Origin: Halichondria panicea
Lineage: Eukaryota > Porifera > Demospongiae > Suberitida > Halichondriidae
Assembly (NCBI RefSeq): GCF_963675165.1
Contig: NC_087377.1
Span: 9,751,122-9,815,121 of the forward strand
Length of the DNA stretch: 64,000 nt
Direction of reading: 5' to 3'
A model generated the notes under the pieces. The model saw only the letters and a program-made list of their open reading frames with translations. It was not told where the DNA came from and did no database searches. This document shows, piece after piece, positions 33,633-46,218 of the stretch (positions are counted from its first letter, which is position 1; every line of letters starts with the position of its first letter). The translations under genes and the position numbers were made by a program.

Positions 33633-36600
33633 TTAAAGAGAATAAGGAAGCTTTGTAATCAACCAATGAACAAGTGCTGTCTTGTCCTTTGCCTTAAGTA
33701 GGTCTTTAGGATTGGGAAAGCTATATAGTGCTTTCTGTCTTTGTTCACAACCACAAAGCACATAGCTTTTACCAGTTCTGTGGCAACAACCTGAATGTCA
33801 GTCTGCATTTTTTTCTTTTTTTGGCTGCTTGAACTCTCTGTAACGTTATTGGCAGCATCAAAAGCTTCTAATGCAGGGGAAAGAGTTCCAATAGCACGAC
33901 CAATTCTCGTAATCGTCTTTTCATTCTTGTTAGACCCTAGCCTCGATCCCAGGCCGAGTTTTCGCTTTTATAACGGTTAGGCAAACAACTAGTTGTTCGC
34001 CTAACCGTTATAAAAGCGAAAACTCGGCCTAGCCTCGATCCCAGGCCGAGTTTTCGCTTTTATAACGGTTAGGCAAACAACTAGTTGTTCGCCTAACCGT
34101 TATAAAAGCGAAAACTCGGCCTGGGATCGAGGCTAGTTAGACCCACTTAGCCTGATGGCACCTTTCGCTATCTTGTTCAAATGTTCCATATGGAGATCCA
34201 CTGGAATGTTCTTGCCCGGTCGTCCATGGACATTAACAAAACGGCTACAAGAAAGCTGAGCAGCCATTCGAGGAGAAAGGGAATAATTGTGTTGAATGAG
34301 CAGATTAGCAGCTTCACAGGCATAGTTTGTGTTCCCTGATGCTGAGAAAATAGGCACCATGTACTTCCAACATCTTAATACGCGTCGACCATCACCCTCG
34401 CGAATTGCATCTGCGAATTCCATATAAAAGCATCCAAGACGTAGGAGTTGCACTGAATACTCACACAATTTGTCGCCTCCTATTGCAACACTACTATACA
34501 AGAGTTGTAGCTGAACTTTATAAACTTGTCATATATGCTGGTACATAAAGTCTTCAGACATTTCTTTCTTTCGTCAGAAGGCAAGGACCACACATTTGCT
34601 ACTCCAGGCAAGACAGCTTCCGACGGGTGGTCATTAGCTGATTTAAGTTGCAAAATGGAAATAGTGGCAGTAACAACCTGACCACAGGTGAGTGTTTCTA
34701 TAAAATCTTCGCAAGCATTCACATCCTTTTTGGGTGTGTTTACAACATTTGTACGATTCAGCTTATTTCGGAGTTGATACATAGTGCCATGATGCAGCTG
34801 ACCTATGCGAGTAGAAATACTTCCAGACAACCTGTGTGCATTAAGATAATTATGTATAGTCAACCAGATGCACAGAACATTTGTACTTATGTACGTGCAC
34901 ACGGCGTACATGCATACTGAAAATGTAGATAGCGATATAATAGCTATGCATGGATGGCTGGACTAAGTAATTAAATACACTGTACGTATGCATACATGAT
35001 TGCTTATATCCAGAAGTTTCACTTTAGTGTGCCAATCAGCCACAACCGGAATCAATCCTATGAGTCGTTCTGAGGGTGTCAGAGCATTCACTTTAGCTTT
35101 TTGGGCCCCTCTCGCTCTTGCAGCAGTCTTTTGGTCTCCTATACGCAGCAATACATTTGGTAGATGATGCATGGTGTAGATCTATATAGACTTACCAGAA
35201 AACTGGATGAGATGTGTCCGAGCTTTCACTACCTCCACAGTCTTGTCAACAGCAGACACATATGTGTTGTGGGTAGTCTCAACCATCGGCACATACTTTT
35301 GGGCTTCTTGCATAATACTAACCATGCCCTCCGTTTTGTTCTCGTCTTTAGCCACAATTCCCAATGGGTGCTGATCCATATGTGCATGCAGGAAGAAGAG
35401 AAAAAGAGTGTAAGTAAAAACAACAACCCCTAAACAAAAATCAGCCTGGGAACGAGACTACCTATTTACTTAACTTAGTAGACATTTCATCTGAGAACTC
35501 ATGTTTAATATGCCAGTTGATCACACCATCAAAAGATACTTTGAAGAACTCCATATTCTCATAGAGAATTCTTGACAAGAGAACACAAATGTTGTCCCGT
35601 ATTGCTAAGTCATCCTCATCGGTTGGTAGTAGTGACACAGCAATCTTGGCAGAATCTTGCTGTAGGGTTGGAATAACCTGGTCACTGAGCCCACTAAAGT
35701 CTATCCGATCAGCGACAGCATAGTAGTGGAAGTAGTGGATAGAGTCAGGCCTTGCGTGATCGGTTCTCATGTATCTTTGGTTGATGGTCTTATCAATGTT
35801 GTCACCACACAACTGAAACGTAACCAATGGAGACCCTGTTTGAGCTGGGAAAAGGTGCAGGTGCATGCATGTCATTATTAATGTTATAATTATTATGCAT
35901 GCTCATAATGTAATTATACCTCTTGCACTAGAGGATGACTGTCCGGCACGAGGCTGAGACAATGACTGTCTACCAGGGGGATGGAACGGTAATTGCTCAT
36001 CTTCACTGCTACTAGACTCTTGATTAGTTGTAATATCTTCTGAAGACGAGTGGTTTTCATCAGACTCATCCTCCGAGGTGATGGGCAATAAGCTAATCCA
36101 GGAAGAGTCAGAGTCAGAGTCAGAGTTGCTATTTGGGTCCAAGTCATGCACATCTTGGCTACTCTCAGGAGATGGGAACCATGAAGCTCTGACAGTTTCC
36201 TTTGCAAGAAAAACAGTTATGCAATAAATATTTGTATGCTGTTGTATGTGCATGCATGATTGATATAAAATTAATTACCATGTCATTGTCATCATCCAAT
36301 GTTAAGAGAATGCGGTCCCTCCATACTTTGACTTCTGTATCATAGTCTTTGCCAATGTTGTCCAGCAATCGGATCAGAGATTTATGAGAAACAGTGATGT
36401 TCAACATCTGGAGACGTTGGTATGCCTATATAATTATACCATTCGATAATACATAAAATCACGACACCATAATCACAATGTCATGTGCTCAGTGTATAAT
36501 TATTATACGTACTTGCTTAGATGTGTGAGCAGCATAGAGTACCAACGAGTTCATCTTTTGGACCAAATTCATCTTAGGTTCACGGTTGCTCAAAAGGATT

Positions 36601-37657
36601 GCTGCACATGTTCCAACAATGGCATCGATGTTGGCTCGAGGAGCTCGGGTCTTAGTTGCTGACAATAGAAGACCTTTGAGAATAGGTGCAAACTTGGAGA
36701 GTTCAGACAATAGTGTATCCCAACTGAACTGTTTCAGCACCTCAGGATCTTGGCTTTTCATTACTGAATTCACTTCCTCAGAGCACATGACCTGTATTTC
36801 TTTCGCCAGTTGTTTCCCAATCATCTTCAGTATGTACTTCTTGGTCACTTCATTGCTCTTACGAGCCACAGATTTTCCAATGTGTTTTTTTTTGGGAGTA
36901 AGTAGGTATGTCTTGGGGTTCTTGTAAGCAACGCGAATCTGTAATGAACATGCAGGTACATTAGTGCACTATACCAATGCATGTTAACTTTGCATATATG
37001 CGCACTATAGTGCATGCATGCAGTTATATACTGCTCTCTTCTAAAGACCAATCAGTACCAGACTGTCCTTTTAATTTTAAGACCCTGTTACTATTTAAGA
37101 CCTATATTCTATATTCTCCACCCTATATGCATGGACGCTATTTTGATTTAGACTTTCTCTTCTAGTTGTGATCATTGACTATGCTATACTTAATGTCAAG
37201 TGAATTAACTTCTTCTCCTATAATTATTGTGAATAAACTGACATACCGAAACTTCAGGAGACTATGTTGACTGGGATCCGCCATCGGAAGAATGCCTTCT
37301 CCAAAGTTTTGCACTTTTGGTAGCTGGAGGTAGAAGTTCAACTGGAGAGCTTGAATATAATCTCAGAGATTCAGCAGCTTTCAGTAGGTTTTTTCGAATA
37401 ATTACCTGTGCTTCAAGAAAGCTGCTATATCTATACCGAAACATTTCCTGCACATTTTGGGCAATCTGTTTTTATCACTGCCATTTACAATACTGTTAAT
37501 GTCGACATCAGCACACATCTGTTCTTCCTCATTCTCCAGTAGCATTGCATGTCCACATGTCCAACACTTCCTTTCCAGCTGGAACATTAAGAGCTCTCCT
37601 GTCACCAGGCCTTGATAGCTCATCCCCACATCCAAAACATTGTAGCACTTGGGCCAT
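33633..37657 (-). pseudogene. DUF6589 protein gene of the RecQ element, multi-exon, decayed
   Basis: Minus-strand exons, in order: about 37402-37657 (MAQVLQCFGCGDELSRPGDR with paired cysteines), about 37240-37390, 36514-36939, 36280-36427, about 35920-36200 (acidic Ser-rich), 35462-35845, 35190-35375, about 34985-35141, 34500-34833, 34133-34500, then 33633-33937. DUF6589 signatures: GDQKTAARARGAQKAK, IPVVADWHTKVKLL, GTMYQLRNKLNRTNVV, DAIREGDGRRVLRCWKY, NYACEAANLLIQHNYSLSP, NVHGRPGKNIPVDLHMEHLN. Breaks: a frame change in the first exon, an in-frame TAG before the 37255 donor, a 1-base shift near 34500, a MITE inside the coding exon at 33938-34135, and a shift near 33722. DUF6589 function is not known to me; within an element that also carries RecQ it is the likely transposase. 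Some exon borders are uncertain. Confidence 0.75.
33938..34135. mobile_element. 198-bp double-palindrome MITE, 9-bp TSD GTTAGACCC, copy C
   Basis: It consists only of the outer TIR of copies A and B, arranged as two consecutive palindromes (33938 to about 34030 and about 34033-34135) that begin TAGCCTCGATCCCAGGCCGA. The TSD GTTAGACCC is at 33929-33937 and 34136-34144. It interrupts the DUF6589 frame right after LSGSN, which resumes beyond it as KNEKTITRIGRAIG. Confidence 0.88.
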
Positions 37658-37953
37658 TCTTGCTCAGTACTTTATTTTAATTTAGAATAGAGAATAGCAC
37701 AGTCATGTTGTTCAGTGCCAGCCAGTGTGGTGCAGTGCGGTGCATATTGCGTTTAACACCCACTTAATTTAATGATTATATTCATGATGCTGCAAGCAGT
37801 ATTAACATAACACAAATCCTATCTCCTGTCAGGGACGGTCGGGCTCCGCCCAACTACGTCATCACTAAGTTAAGGCTCGCGTATCATAATTGGGGCGAGT
37901 GTAGCTAGCTAGACCTACAAGAGCTAGCTGTGTAGTGATCTACTAAGCTAAAG

Positions 37954-40900
37954 ATGCAAGTAACATTGAGCCCTACAGTAAGTGTAGATACGCAATTAGA
38001 TCATAATGCTGCTTTTCATTTTACAGATCCTCTGTTTGTTGGGGTGTCTTAATCTTGGCTATTCTAGTAAGTCATATTCATTTAATCACACCCAATTGCT
38101 AGTTAGAACAGATAAAGTTAGTTCATACGGTACTGTGCTTCTAGCTAAATAAGGCCACACTAAATTAATCTTATGTTTCAAGGATTTTCAGGTCATATTT
38201 TTGCAGAAATGCCCCAAAAAATAAACCAATTAGTGGTCCAGGTCATAGGTCAGAATGGCCACGTGATCTAGCAAATGTAGTAATGTTTGTGAGCACATAA
38301 AAGAGAGAGAGCGTGTAACTTCCGTCTGCTACAGTACGGGCAGAATCCAAAACCACTACAACTATGGTCACGTGGAACTACATTCCATGCACATGCAGCA
38401 GTGAGCGATTTCAAGAATTGTTCTTTTTATAGTAGTGGTTTTGGATTCTGCCTGTACTGTAGCGGATGCGTAAGTTACACGCTCTCTCTCTCTTTTATGC
38501 GATCTTGATATGCTATATTTCACTTCATTTAGGACATGACATACAATAAACGCAGCTGTCGCTACTTTTAAAAGTTAGCATATGCCCAAGCTCAGGGGAG
38601 TCGCATATTTGTAGGATAGCTATATACAATGCAAGCAAAGCAGCAAAACTTTGTGAGTTCAAATAGTATGATCGCAACAACCTACAACTGTACATTGGGC
38701 TAATGAGGCAATTGATTGGCAATTTTTAATTTGACAATCAATTAATGCGATGATTATACTGGAGTTTTCGTCAAAAACACCTACATTTAAATGAGTCAGA
38801 TGCAGCCCTGCCAACTGACTCATTAAGTAGGTGTTTTTGTCATGATTATATTAGTACAAAATTCCTGCCAGATAATGACGACTTGGAGCTGAAATTACCC
38901 CAGACTCGATCTAAGACCTTCAAATTTGTCAGGAGGAACATGCCCCCGAATCCCCCTAGTTTGGCATGCACCTTCGATACATTCATGCACGGCAGGGGCC
39001 TTTGCCCCCCCCCCCCTAGATATTTTTTTTGCCTAATTTCCCCTGAGTTAGTTAAAAGCTTACACACTTATGGAAGTTTGTTCATTCAGAAGGTATTTAA
39101 TGTTGTATCACTCTGAGCATAGAATAGTCGTTTGAGAAAGGCTATATCAGCATTGATTTGATTTTAGCCATGCAAATTGAAGGAACTCCTCAGCAGTCTG
39201 GGCATGAATTATTAGTGTAATAATTATTCCTATATAGATGGTGATATGACCTCTACGCCCCTCTCTACTAATGGAGTACTAACAATATGTCCAGATGTTC
39301 CCCTCTCCATCACCTGCTCACACAACAACACTGCTAGTGGTTCCACTCGCTGGAGGATCACCGGAACCACCACACAAAACTGTAATGCTCTTCTGAGTCA
39401 CGATCCCCCTGACAACGAGGCTTGTGGTCCATTCATAATCACCTCAACCAGTAACATGGACTCTGTACTGAGCTCCACTGCTGAATTAGTTGCTGTCCCT
39501 GAGACACTGGATGGAGCTATGGTTGAGTGTTTGGACGGCGCTGGTAGTGTTGCTGAGTCCTTGAGGATCATCACTATTCAAGTTGTAGGTGCGCCAGAGT
39601 GACTGGTGTTTTTCAGTACTGTATATAAATTATGTCTTTCTCACGCACGCAGATTCTACCCCCTCTTCCGATTTTGTTTTGTACTCTGTTGAATCGAATG
39701 TGACTGGTAGCTTGAAAATCAATGTGACCAGCCCTGGAGCGTATGGCACTGATGTTACCTACTCTGGTAGTTTGGTAGGGGGTGGTGGCTCCGTGCAGGT
39801 AATGAATGGTAATCTGCTCACTGTGGCTGGTCTGGACTACTCTATAAGTCACACGGTCAGCATCACTGGTGCCAGTGTTACGTGCTCTGGAGCAGAGAGA
39901 AGCCGTCAGTTCAATTATACCTTCAAAACAGCAAGTATGTTCTTTGAGAAATTGTAAATGCTATAATGATTTTATATCACAGAACTGGCCATCAGTGAAC
40001 TAGCTCTTTCCATCGAATGTTCTGACTCCCTTCTTCCTGTCACCCTAACATGGACTGTTGAGGAAGGGGTGAGCTATTACACGATTGAAATTGGCATTCC
40101 TCCATCTCACAGACCCTCTCCTCCACTGATCCAGCTGTCTTCCCACTCAACCCCCCCATGAATCGCACACCAAATATCCGCTTTAGTCCAGTCGGTGGCC
40201 AAGTTGATACTGCTATTTCGAACTCACCGTACATCCTGTCTATTCCAAGGAAAAACGATATCTACAATTTCACTGTGTCTGTCAGAAATGTTGCTGGAGA
40301 AACACTACAAGATGCATCTGATTTCCGAGGTGAGGTTTGATATTACATGTCTACCCTGCATGGAATAGATTTTACATGCGCTCTAGTGTACACATGCAGT
40401 TAGCAAAACGCAATAAAAGCCTGTATATAATTCCTCTATCCCCTTACAGTATCAGCATTCTCTGTTGACACAAGCACTATTGCTAGTCGAAGCTGCCTCA
40501 CTTTCACAGTCAGGGAAGACTGTGCTAACGACATCAGGTTGGGAAACTTTGCTATACTTCTGTCATACGGTGTTGGGCCGTGTCAGTCAGTGACAGACTT
40601 CCCTAATCCTACGAGCATGACAGCAGCCATTACTTCGGCAGCTGGTGTTTGTATTCCCGTGGAAACCGTGTCGATTGTTGAACTCTGTTACACTGCAACT
40701 TTGATGTATCAGAACACTGCTGTAATGTCTCAGACTAATCTAGACTTTCGAAGGTGTGTAGTATCTACTCTGCAAGCTCAGTTGGGGTCAGGGGTCACCT
40801 TCACATTCAACCGTGCACCTGACAGCAGTGAAACAGTGCCTCACACCACTATCGCTACTCTGGAATGTGGCAGTGTAGTAACGACTTTCTCTGGAGACTC

Positions 40901-42202
40901 TCAGGCTATTTGTGTGGATAGTGAATGGATGGTAGAAAACAACTCTTGTTCAAGTAGGTCTTCAAAAGCTCTATTTAATATGTGTGTACTTTATATATGT
41001 ATATCTTTTGCAGTTGCTGTCTCGTTTATGGTAGTTTTTATCATTGTGCCACTCCTGGTTATTTTTGCTGTTGTTGTTACTATTGTCGTATTGGTTCTTT
41101 ATCAGAAGCTAAAAAATAAAGGTAAGACTTTGTGTATATCTTTTGTAATTGTATAGTTGCATACTTTCTTCATGATAGAGGGTTCATCAAGGCCAGTAGA
41201 TGTTGAAATTGATGGACTGACGTAAGTTTGCTATTAATGACTGTTAACATCATTATAAGTTAACGCTGTTGCTTGGTTTTTTTCAGGAAAACTCCCCCAC
41301 CTCCTGACTCCATCTATGCTGACCTCGACTCCATTGAGCACGAGGCAGCCCCGGGCACTGAGGACCAGTACGCCATGGTCGATAGAAAGGTCAAGAAGAA
41401 CACAAAACCAAAGCCAACTCCACCAGAGGCTTTGTATCAGGTACTTGTACTGTATCAAACAGTAGGATATGTACTGAGTGGGGTGTAGGTTACTTACCTT
41501 GTGCTTTCTCCTTACAGTGTCGCCTATTTGTGATACAATTATTCTACTCTTATTTATTATATAAGATTATACCGGTTCTTCCCTATCCAGGACCCTAACA
41601 CGATTGAGCATGAGACCGCTGCCTCTGGAGACACTTGTGCCGTGGTAGACAAGCCCAAGAGGTCCTCCAAGAAGAAGGGAGGGCCGGATGTCGTTCCACC
41701 ACCCAGTGAGGGGGTGAGTAGAGATGGTCTTGTCTAGTATGCAGTTACTATTTCCGTAGTGTGCATGTACCTTGAATATGTATGTGCCTGCTGGGGGAGC
41801 TTTAGAGTGTGTTTTAAGTGTCTATGTGTAATTTCCTGTATCATTTGCATTGTGTAGCTACATGTAATTGATTTTCTCTTCGTCAACTTACGTGGGACAA
41901 AGTATCGGTTAGAGTAAAACTTAAGAGTTCAAGTACTTGTGGGTACTAGTTGAGTCAGTTGTGTACTACTGTAACAGCATGACTGTTCCTGGTACCTCTT
42001 TAGAGGTCAACAGAAGCCTTACTAAACACAATACTGTACATTATGAACATGTACTGTACATGTACACAATACAAACGTGCATGTTATCAGTGACCTTATC
42101 TTTCCCAATGCTCATATTGGTGTTTAGGAAGGAAGGGAAACCATGCATTATATAGGAAGAGTCATTTTCTCTGGGTACTATTTGGTAGTTTACATTCAAT
42201 AA
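37954..42202 (+). CDS. Type I receptor with Ig/FN3-like ectodomain and ITIM-like tail
   Basis: Twelve exons fit GT-AG borders and one frame (37954-37977, 38027-38066, 39238-39588, 39653-39934, 39983-40068, 40113-40329, 40450-40953, 41014-41121, 41179-41221, 41287-41440, 41591-41713, 42128-42202), giving 668 residues. Exons 1-2 encode the signal peptide MQVTLSPTILCLLGCLNLGY. Next come an Ig-like domain (CSHNNTASGSTRWRI to CLDGAG), N-glycosylation sites, FN3-like strands (PVTLTWTVEE, YNFTVSVRNVAGE) and a cysteine-rich unit. The membrane helix is about residues 503-527 (FMVVFIIVPLLVIFAVVVTI). The tail has SIYADL, an ITIM consensus fit, then YAMVDRKVKK and a diverged repeat CAVVDKPKRSSKK. This suggests a cell-surface receptor that signals through tyrosine phosphorylation. 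No named orthologue recognised. The last exon is the least certain. Confidence 0.8.
38296..38497. mobile_element. Palindromic MITE in intron 2 of the receptor gene
   Basis: Arms of about 70 bp: AGAGAGAGAGCGTGTAACTT at the left is matched inverted at the right, as is 'gcagaatccaaaaccacta'. A smaller hairpin follows at 38753-38846 (AACACCTACATTTAAATGAG against its inverse). The intron also contains a C9 tract near 39006. Confidence 0.65.
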
Positions 42203-42602
42203 GCTTATAGCCAGCATGTGACTGCCTGTGTGCTAGGAAAACATGTCATGCCCATCATATAACGTTGCCATTTATAGGCAGTGCGGTATAGCAACTGGTT
42301 CCTAATAAGTAACTCTCTGATCATACAAATCTTTCCCTATTGATTGTGCACGTGCCCCTTTCAAAAAATATTCATACTCAATCTAATGACATGGTGTTTG
42401 TCTTGACCACTGTTTAATGGATGAATGTTTGTGTGTTCATGAGAGAATCCAGTAGCACAAACAGTGCGACTAGAGTCACTTTCACTTCCTGCTGTTGAAT
42501 ACAGCTGTTTTCTTGTTAGCAACACCACTGTGAATTGAGATACACAGTTACCATTGAGTGAATTTCCCCCCTAGCTGACCTTAATACAATTAACCTAGTG
42601 TG

Positions 42603-42634
<32 letters not shown>

Positions 42635-43699
42635 GCGTTTGTGAATTTACGTTAATAATACTAAATAGTACACGTAAGACATTTTAGTCCGATTATATAT
42701 GTGTAGCACTCTTGTGTTGCCGTAGTCTTAGAAGTACGGTTTTGGTTGTCAAAGAGTTCCTCTATGGCGCATAGTATTGGTTGTGTATAGATCTAGACAG
42801 TGTACGGATTGCTTCAATTAATCAGCCCTGTTAGTAAGTGTGTGTTCTCTTGTGCGTTGTCTGCCGCTCTCTTTTTGCATTAGGTTGCATGGGGGGTATT
42901 TGAGTTGTCCGTTGTTTGCCCAGATAGGCCTTGTTACCGAGAATACCTTCAGTTTCAGTGATAGTGGCTCTGGTGTTCCCTGGTGTGAATGTTTGTTGTC
43001 ATGTAAACAGCTTTATTCATAGAATGTACTCATAAATCCACCCCTAATGTTTGTGTGTACATGATTTTAGGGGTAGATTTAAGAGAACGTGATAAAACCT
43101 TCCGTCTTTCCTTGATAGCGGTGAATTGTAGTTGTCATAACTAGCCTCTGACCTCATTTCCAAAGAAAGTGATCATGCTTTCTGGTTTTTGATACAACAA
43201 TGATTTCTCTGTATACATGACTTAGATAGTGAAAAGTTAGCGTAATAGGACCATAAATTGAAGCATCAACTCATAATTATGATTTAACACACTTTTGCTA
43301 AAAGGTGACTATGAGTGGTTACTTGCCAACCATTTGACACTCTGTGTAGACCACTGTGAAATGTGTTAACTTGATAAACACCCACTTTAGTAGTGGTATA
43401 TACCCTAAGTACTAGGTTGTCATGTGCAATTGTTAATCATGGGTCAGCAGTTACTTGCTAGCACCTTTACTGTATCATATACAGTGTGTACTGCGTGCCA
43501 TTCACATGTACATTGTACAGTACAACCCCAGCCCACGTTAGTCAGCACACAGCTGTGGTAATATCCCTGCTTTCTTATATGGTCATGAATTCAAGTATCA
43601 TATTTCATGTACATGCAATGTGTAGGGTGTGGCTGGCCAATATTCACAGCCATATACTGTAGATCTGACCTTTTGACAATAACACTCCTATAATTTATA
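42203..43699. other. Non-coding stretch downstream of the receptor
   Basis: No exon or repeat I can support apart from a GT/GC microsatellite at 42598-42634. Confidence 0.5.
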
Positions 43700-44740
43700 C
43701 AGTGCAACAACCAAAGAGAGTAGATTTTTTTTTTTGGTACACATTTTTTACATTTTGTGGCATATCTTCTAAAGTAAAAGTGATATGATCTATTTGAGTG
43801 CAGGTACTGAAAGTTCAACTATTGGCGCTTCCATTGGACCACCACCTGTTACATCACATGACATCATCAGTATAAAATGGCTGTCTGAAGATGTGTACTT
43901 CCGAAAATATGTTAGGAATAGAAGTAGCTTATTTGTTTGAGTTAAGATCTGAAATTTGTTGTGCATGTACCTGAGTATATTGCTCATCTTTTGAGCTTCA
44001 ACGGAAGTCTGGGCTACTAGTAAGTTCTGAGAAATACTGCATTTTGTTGTTTTTTGGTGGCAAATATGTTAGGAATACAACTTTCGATTTTATATTAGTT
44101 AAGGTCTGATTTTTGAGCAGCATGTACTACAATAGTGTACTTTTCATCTGTACTAACTTACAGGAGTTAGGCTAGCCTCTTCTTTGCTAGAGCGGCCCAT
44201 CTTGTCAAAAACAGTGCTTTTTATGACTTTTGGGGCAATTTGGCTACGTAGTAAGCTCAATTACCACGCCCCTGTGACACAGAATGACCAACACCAACTG
44301 TGTATTTGCAGGTAGACATCGCATGACCTTTGGATGTAGCAAATAACAACAAGATGATTTGTGATGTCACAAATCAATGAATATCATTGCATACGTCAGC
44401 AAAAGTAGCAAAACGGAGCAAAATCACCATTTTTGACAAGAAGGGCTGCTCTAGCAAAGATGAGACTTGTCTAGCTCCTGTAAGTTAGTACAGATGAATT
44501 CTATGCTATTGTAGTACATGCTCCTCAAAAATCAGACCTTAACTAGCATAAAATCGAAAGTTGTATTCATAGTGATGATGTCATATGATGTAACAGGTGG
44601 TGGTCCAATGGAAGCGCCAATAATTGAACTTTCAGTACCTGCACTCAAATAGATCATATCACTTTTACTTCAGAAGATATGCCACAAAATGTGAAAAAAA
44701 TAATATAAAAAAAAATCTACTCTCTTTGGTTGTTGCACTG
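43700..44740. mobile_element. Fold-back element, TIR CAGTGCAACAACC, TA TSD
   Basis: Starts CAGTGCAACAACCAAAGAGA and ends in its inverse, with TA on each side. The outer arms (43700-43880 and 44570-44740) and inner arms (about 44070-44230 and 44420-44560) both pair, with extra duplicated sequence (ATATGTTAGGAATA twice) at 43905-44080. No transposase. The TA target and CAGT ends fit Tc1/mariner relatives. Confidence 0.75.
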
Positions 44741-44753
44741 TACATAACACTCA

Positions 44754-45299
44754 CATACACACGTGTTGCACCCAATAGCCAGCCAGTGGGTTCCTCATAC
44801 AATCATTGAACATTCGTTGAAGCCTATCTGGTGCTTTGTTTAACGGCTTGGTAATGATCGACACCAATGGCTGATGGTCTGTTTCGATATTAACTTGTTC
44901 TCGACCGTAGATGTACGCCTCGAAATGATCGCAAGCAAATACAATTGCTAGCAATTCTTTTTCTATTTGAGCATACCTGGTCTCTGTTTCGGTAAGTGCT
45001 CTTGATGCATATGCTACCGGCTGACCATCTTGAAGTAGGGCAGCTCCAAGGCCAGATTGTGAGGCATCACATTGTAGTGTCACTTCATCTTCCAGATTGT
45101 AGTACCGCAAGACTGGTGCACTGGATACGGCTTTCTTCAATGACTCTAAAGCATTTCGTTGTGCCTGATCCCACGTCCATTCGCTGTCTTTCCTGGTCAA
45201 ATCTCTCAATTGTTTTGTGATGTCTGACAAGTGAGGCAGGAACTTGACCATCTGTCTACTTATGTTCATGTTTGCATTTCTTATGCTGAAAGCTAACAT
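44754..45299 (-). mobile_element. Ty3/Gypsy pol fossil fragment
   Basis: The minus-strand translation shows the end of a reverse transcriptase and an RNase H domain of Ty3/Gypsy type: VTLQCDASQSGLGAALLQDG, PVAYASRALTETETRYAQIE and ELLAIVFACDHFEAYIYG. No LTRs, integrase or gag are seen nearby. It is a short, broken remnant of an LTR retrotransposon. Confidence 0.85.
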
Positions 45300-45740
45300 T
45301 CAAGTTTGCTTAGCAGATGTCCATTGTCTAAACAGCAATGGTAAACAAGTTTCTGTTATATGTCTGATCATAATAACATTCATTCTGACATTATACAGCT
45401 ACCATTATACTAAACATTACACTGCAGTGTACTGTATAGTAAAGGGCCACACTTGAATAGCTATGTGTAGCTGGGTATCTAACTTCTCCGCTTTCACAAT
45501 AGTTATCGTTGTTAATGGACTTGCTAAATGACTTGCTAATGTGTTTATGCAAGTATAAACCATTGCCTATACACACACACACACACACACACACACATTC
45601 ACCACTTAGCTGACCTATGCCGAGATTGATCTGAGCAGCAAACGTCCAAAGCCAGGCAGTGGTCGACAGGCACCCCAACAACCCGGAGAATATCCAAAAG
45701 AACATCCGGTGGAGTATTCCAGCGTGGACCATACCTCTCA
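45245..45740. repeat. Direct duplication, copy 1 (partner 46219-46715)
   Basis: A block of about 496 bp is repeated almost unchanged 974 bp downstream. Toward its right end the minus strand reads a hydrophobic segment, MVHAGILHRMFFWIFSGLLG, that resembles a signal-peptide or membrane exon. Copy 1 has gained an AC microsatellite. Copy 1 also overlaps the edge of the Gypsy fossil. Confidence 0.8.
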
Positions 45741-45785
45741 TGGTGTCAGTGGCTGTGCAATGTTCCTCATACAATCATGTACCTG

Positions 45786-45898
45786 TACAATACCAATATT
45801 CACAGCCATATAAATCTGACCTTTGGCTCATATAATAATTATATGAGCCAAAGGTCAGATTTATATGGCTGTGAATATTGGTATTGTATACAGTATTT
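45786..45898. repeat. Near-perfect 113-bp palindrome
   Basis: TACAATACCAATATTCACAG pairs with its inverse at 45879-45898, around an AT-rich centre (TATAATAATTATA). Its outer sequence also occurs in the unpaired DNA at 43640-43670. A cruciform-prone MITE or an inverted duplication. Confidence 0.8.
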
Positions 45899-46218
45899 AT
45901 ACATGTGTTGCACCCAATAGCCATGTGCAATGTTCCTTGTACAATCATTGTACTTGTACCTGTACAGTGTAATCAGTGTTGCAATAATTATATTATGGTG
46001 TAGTCTAAATTTAGACCAGGGTTGCATGGATAGCACTCCTAACTGCTGCCCACAGGAATGTGTAGTGATTGTTTTCCCTAACCCCCAACTTATAAAATTC
46101 GCAGTCCCCCTGACATAATTCCCCCAGCTGTTTATGAATACCCAGCTTCCTTGTTTTATCAGAGTGGGTGATCACCCTACATAGCTATGAATAATATTTT
46201 CCCTAAACAGGGTAAACA

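Larger units (their letters stand above)
28649..37856 (+). mobile_element. RecQ plus DUF6589 DNA transposon, 6-bp TSD CGTCAT
   Basis: The left end TAGCTGGGCGGAGCCCGGC (28649) is mirrored by TAGTTGGGCGGAGCCCGAC at the right end (37856, read inverted). Weaker similarity continues inward to ATAGGATTTGT. CGTCAT flanks both sides (28643-28648 and 37857-37862). The element carries an intact RecQ-family helicase (plus) and a decayed multi-exon DUF6589 gene (minus), convergent, with about 3.3 kb of repeats between them. A helicase-bearing lineage of the Academ superfamily (AcademH) has been described and is the nearest named match I know, but Academ is usually credited with shorter TSDs, so the assignment is open. 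Confidence 0.75.

Noticed and set aside
42840-43022. A 60-residue plus-strand open frame downstream of the receptor
   Set aside because: No splice signals fit, no homology, and composition is like the surrounding non-coding DNA.
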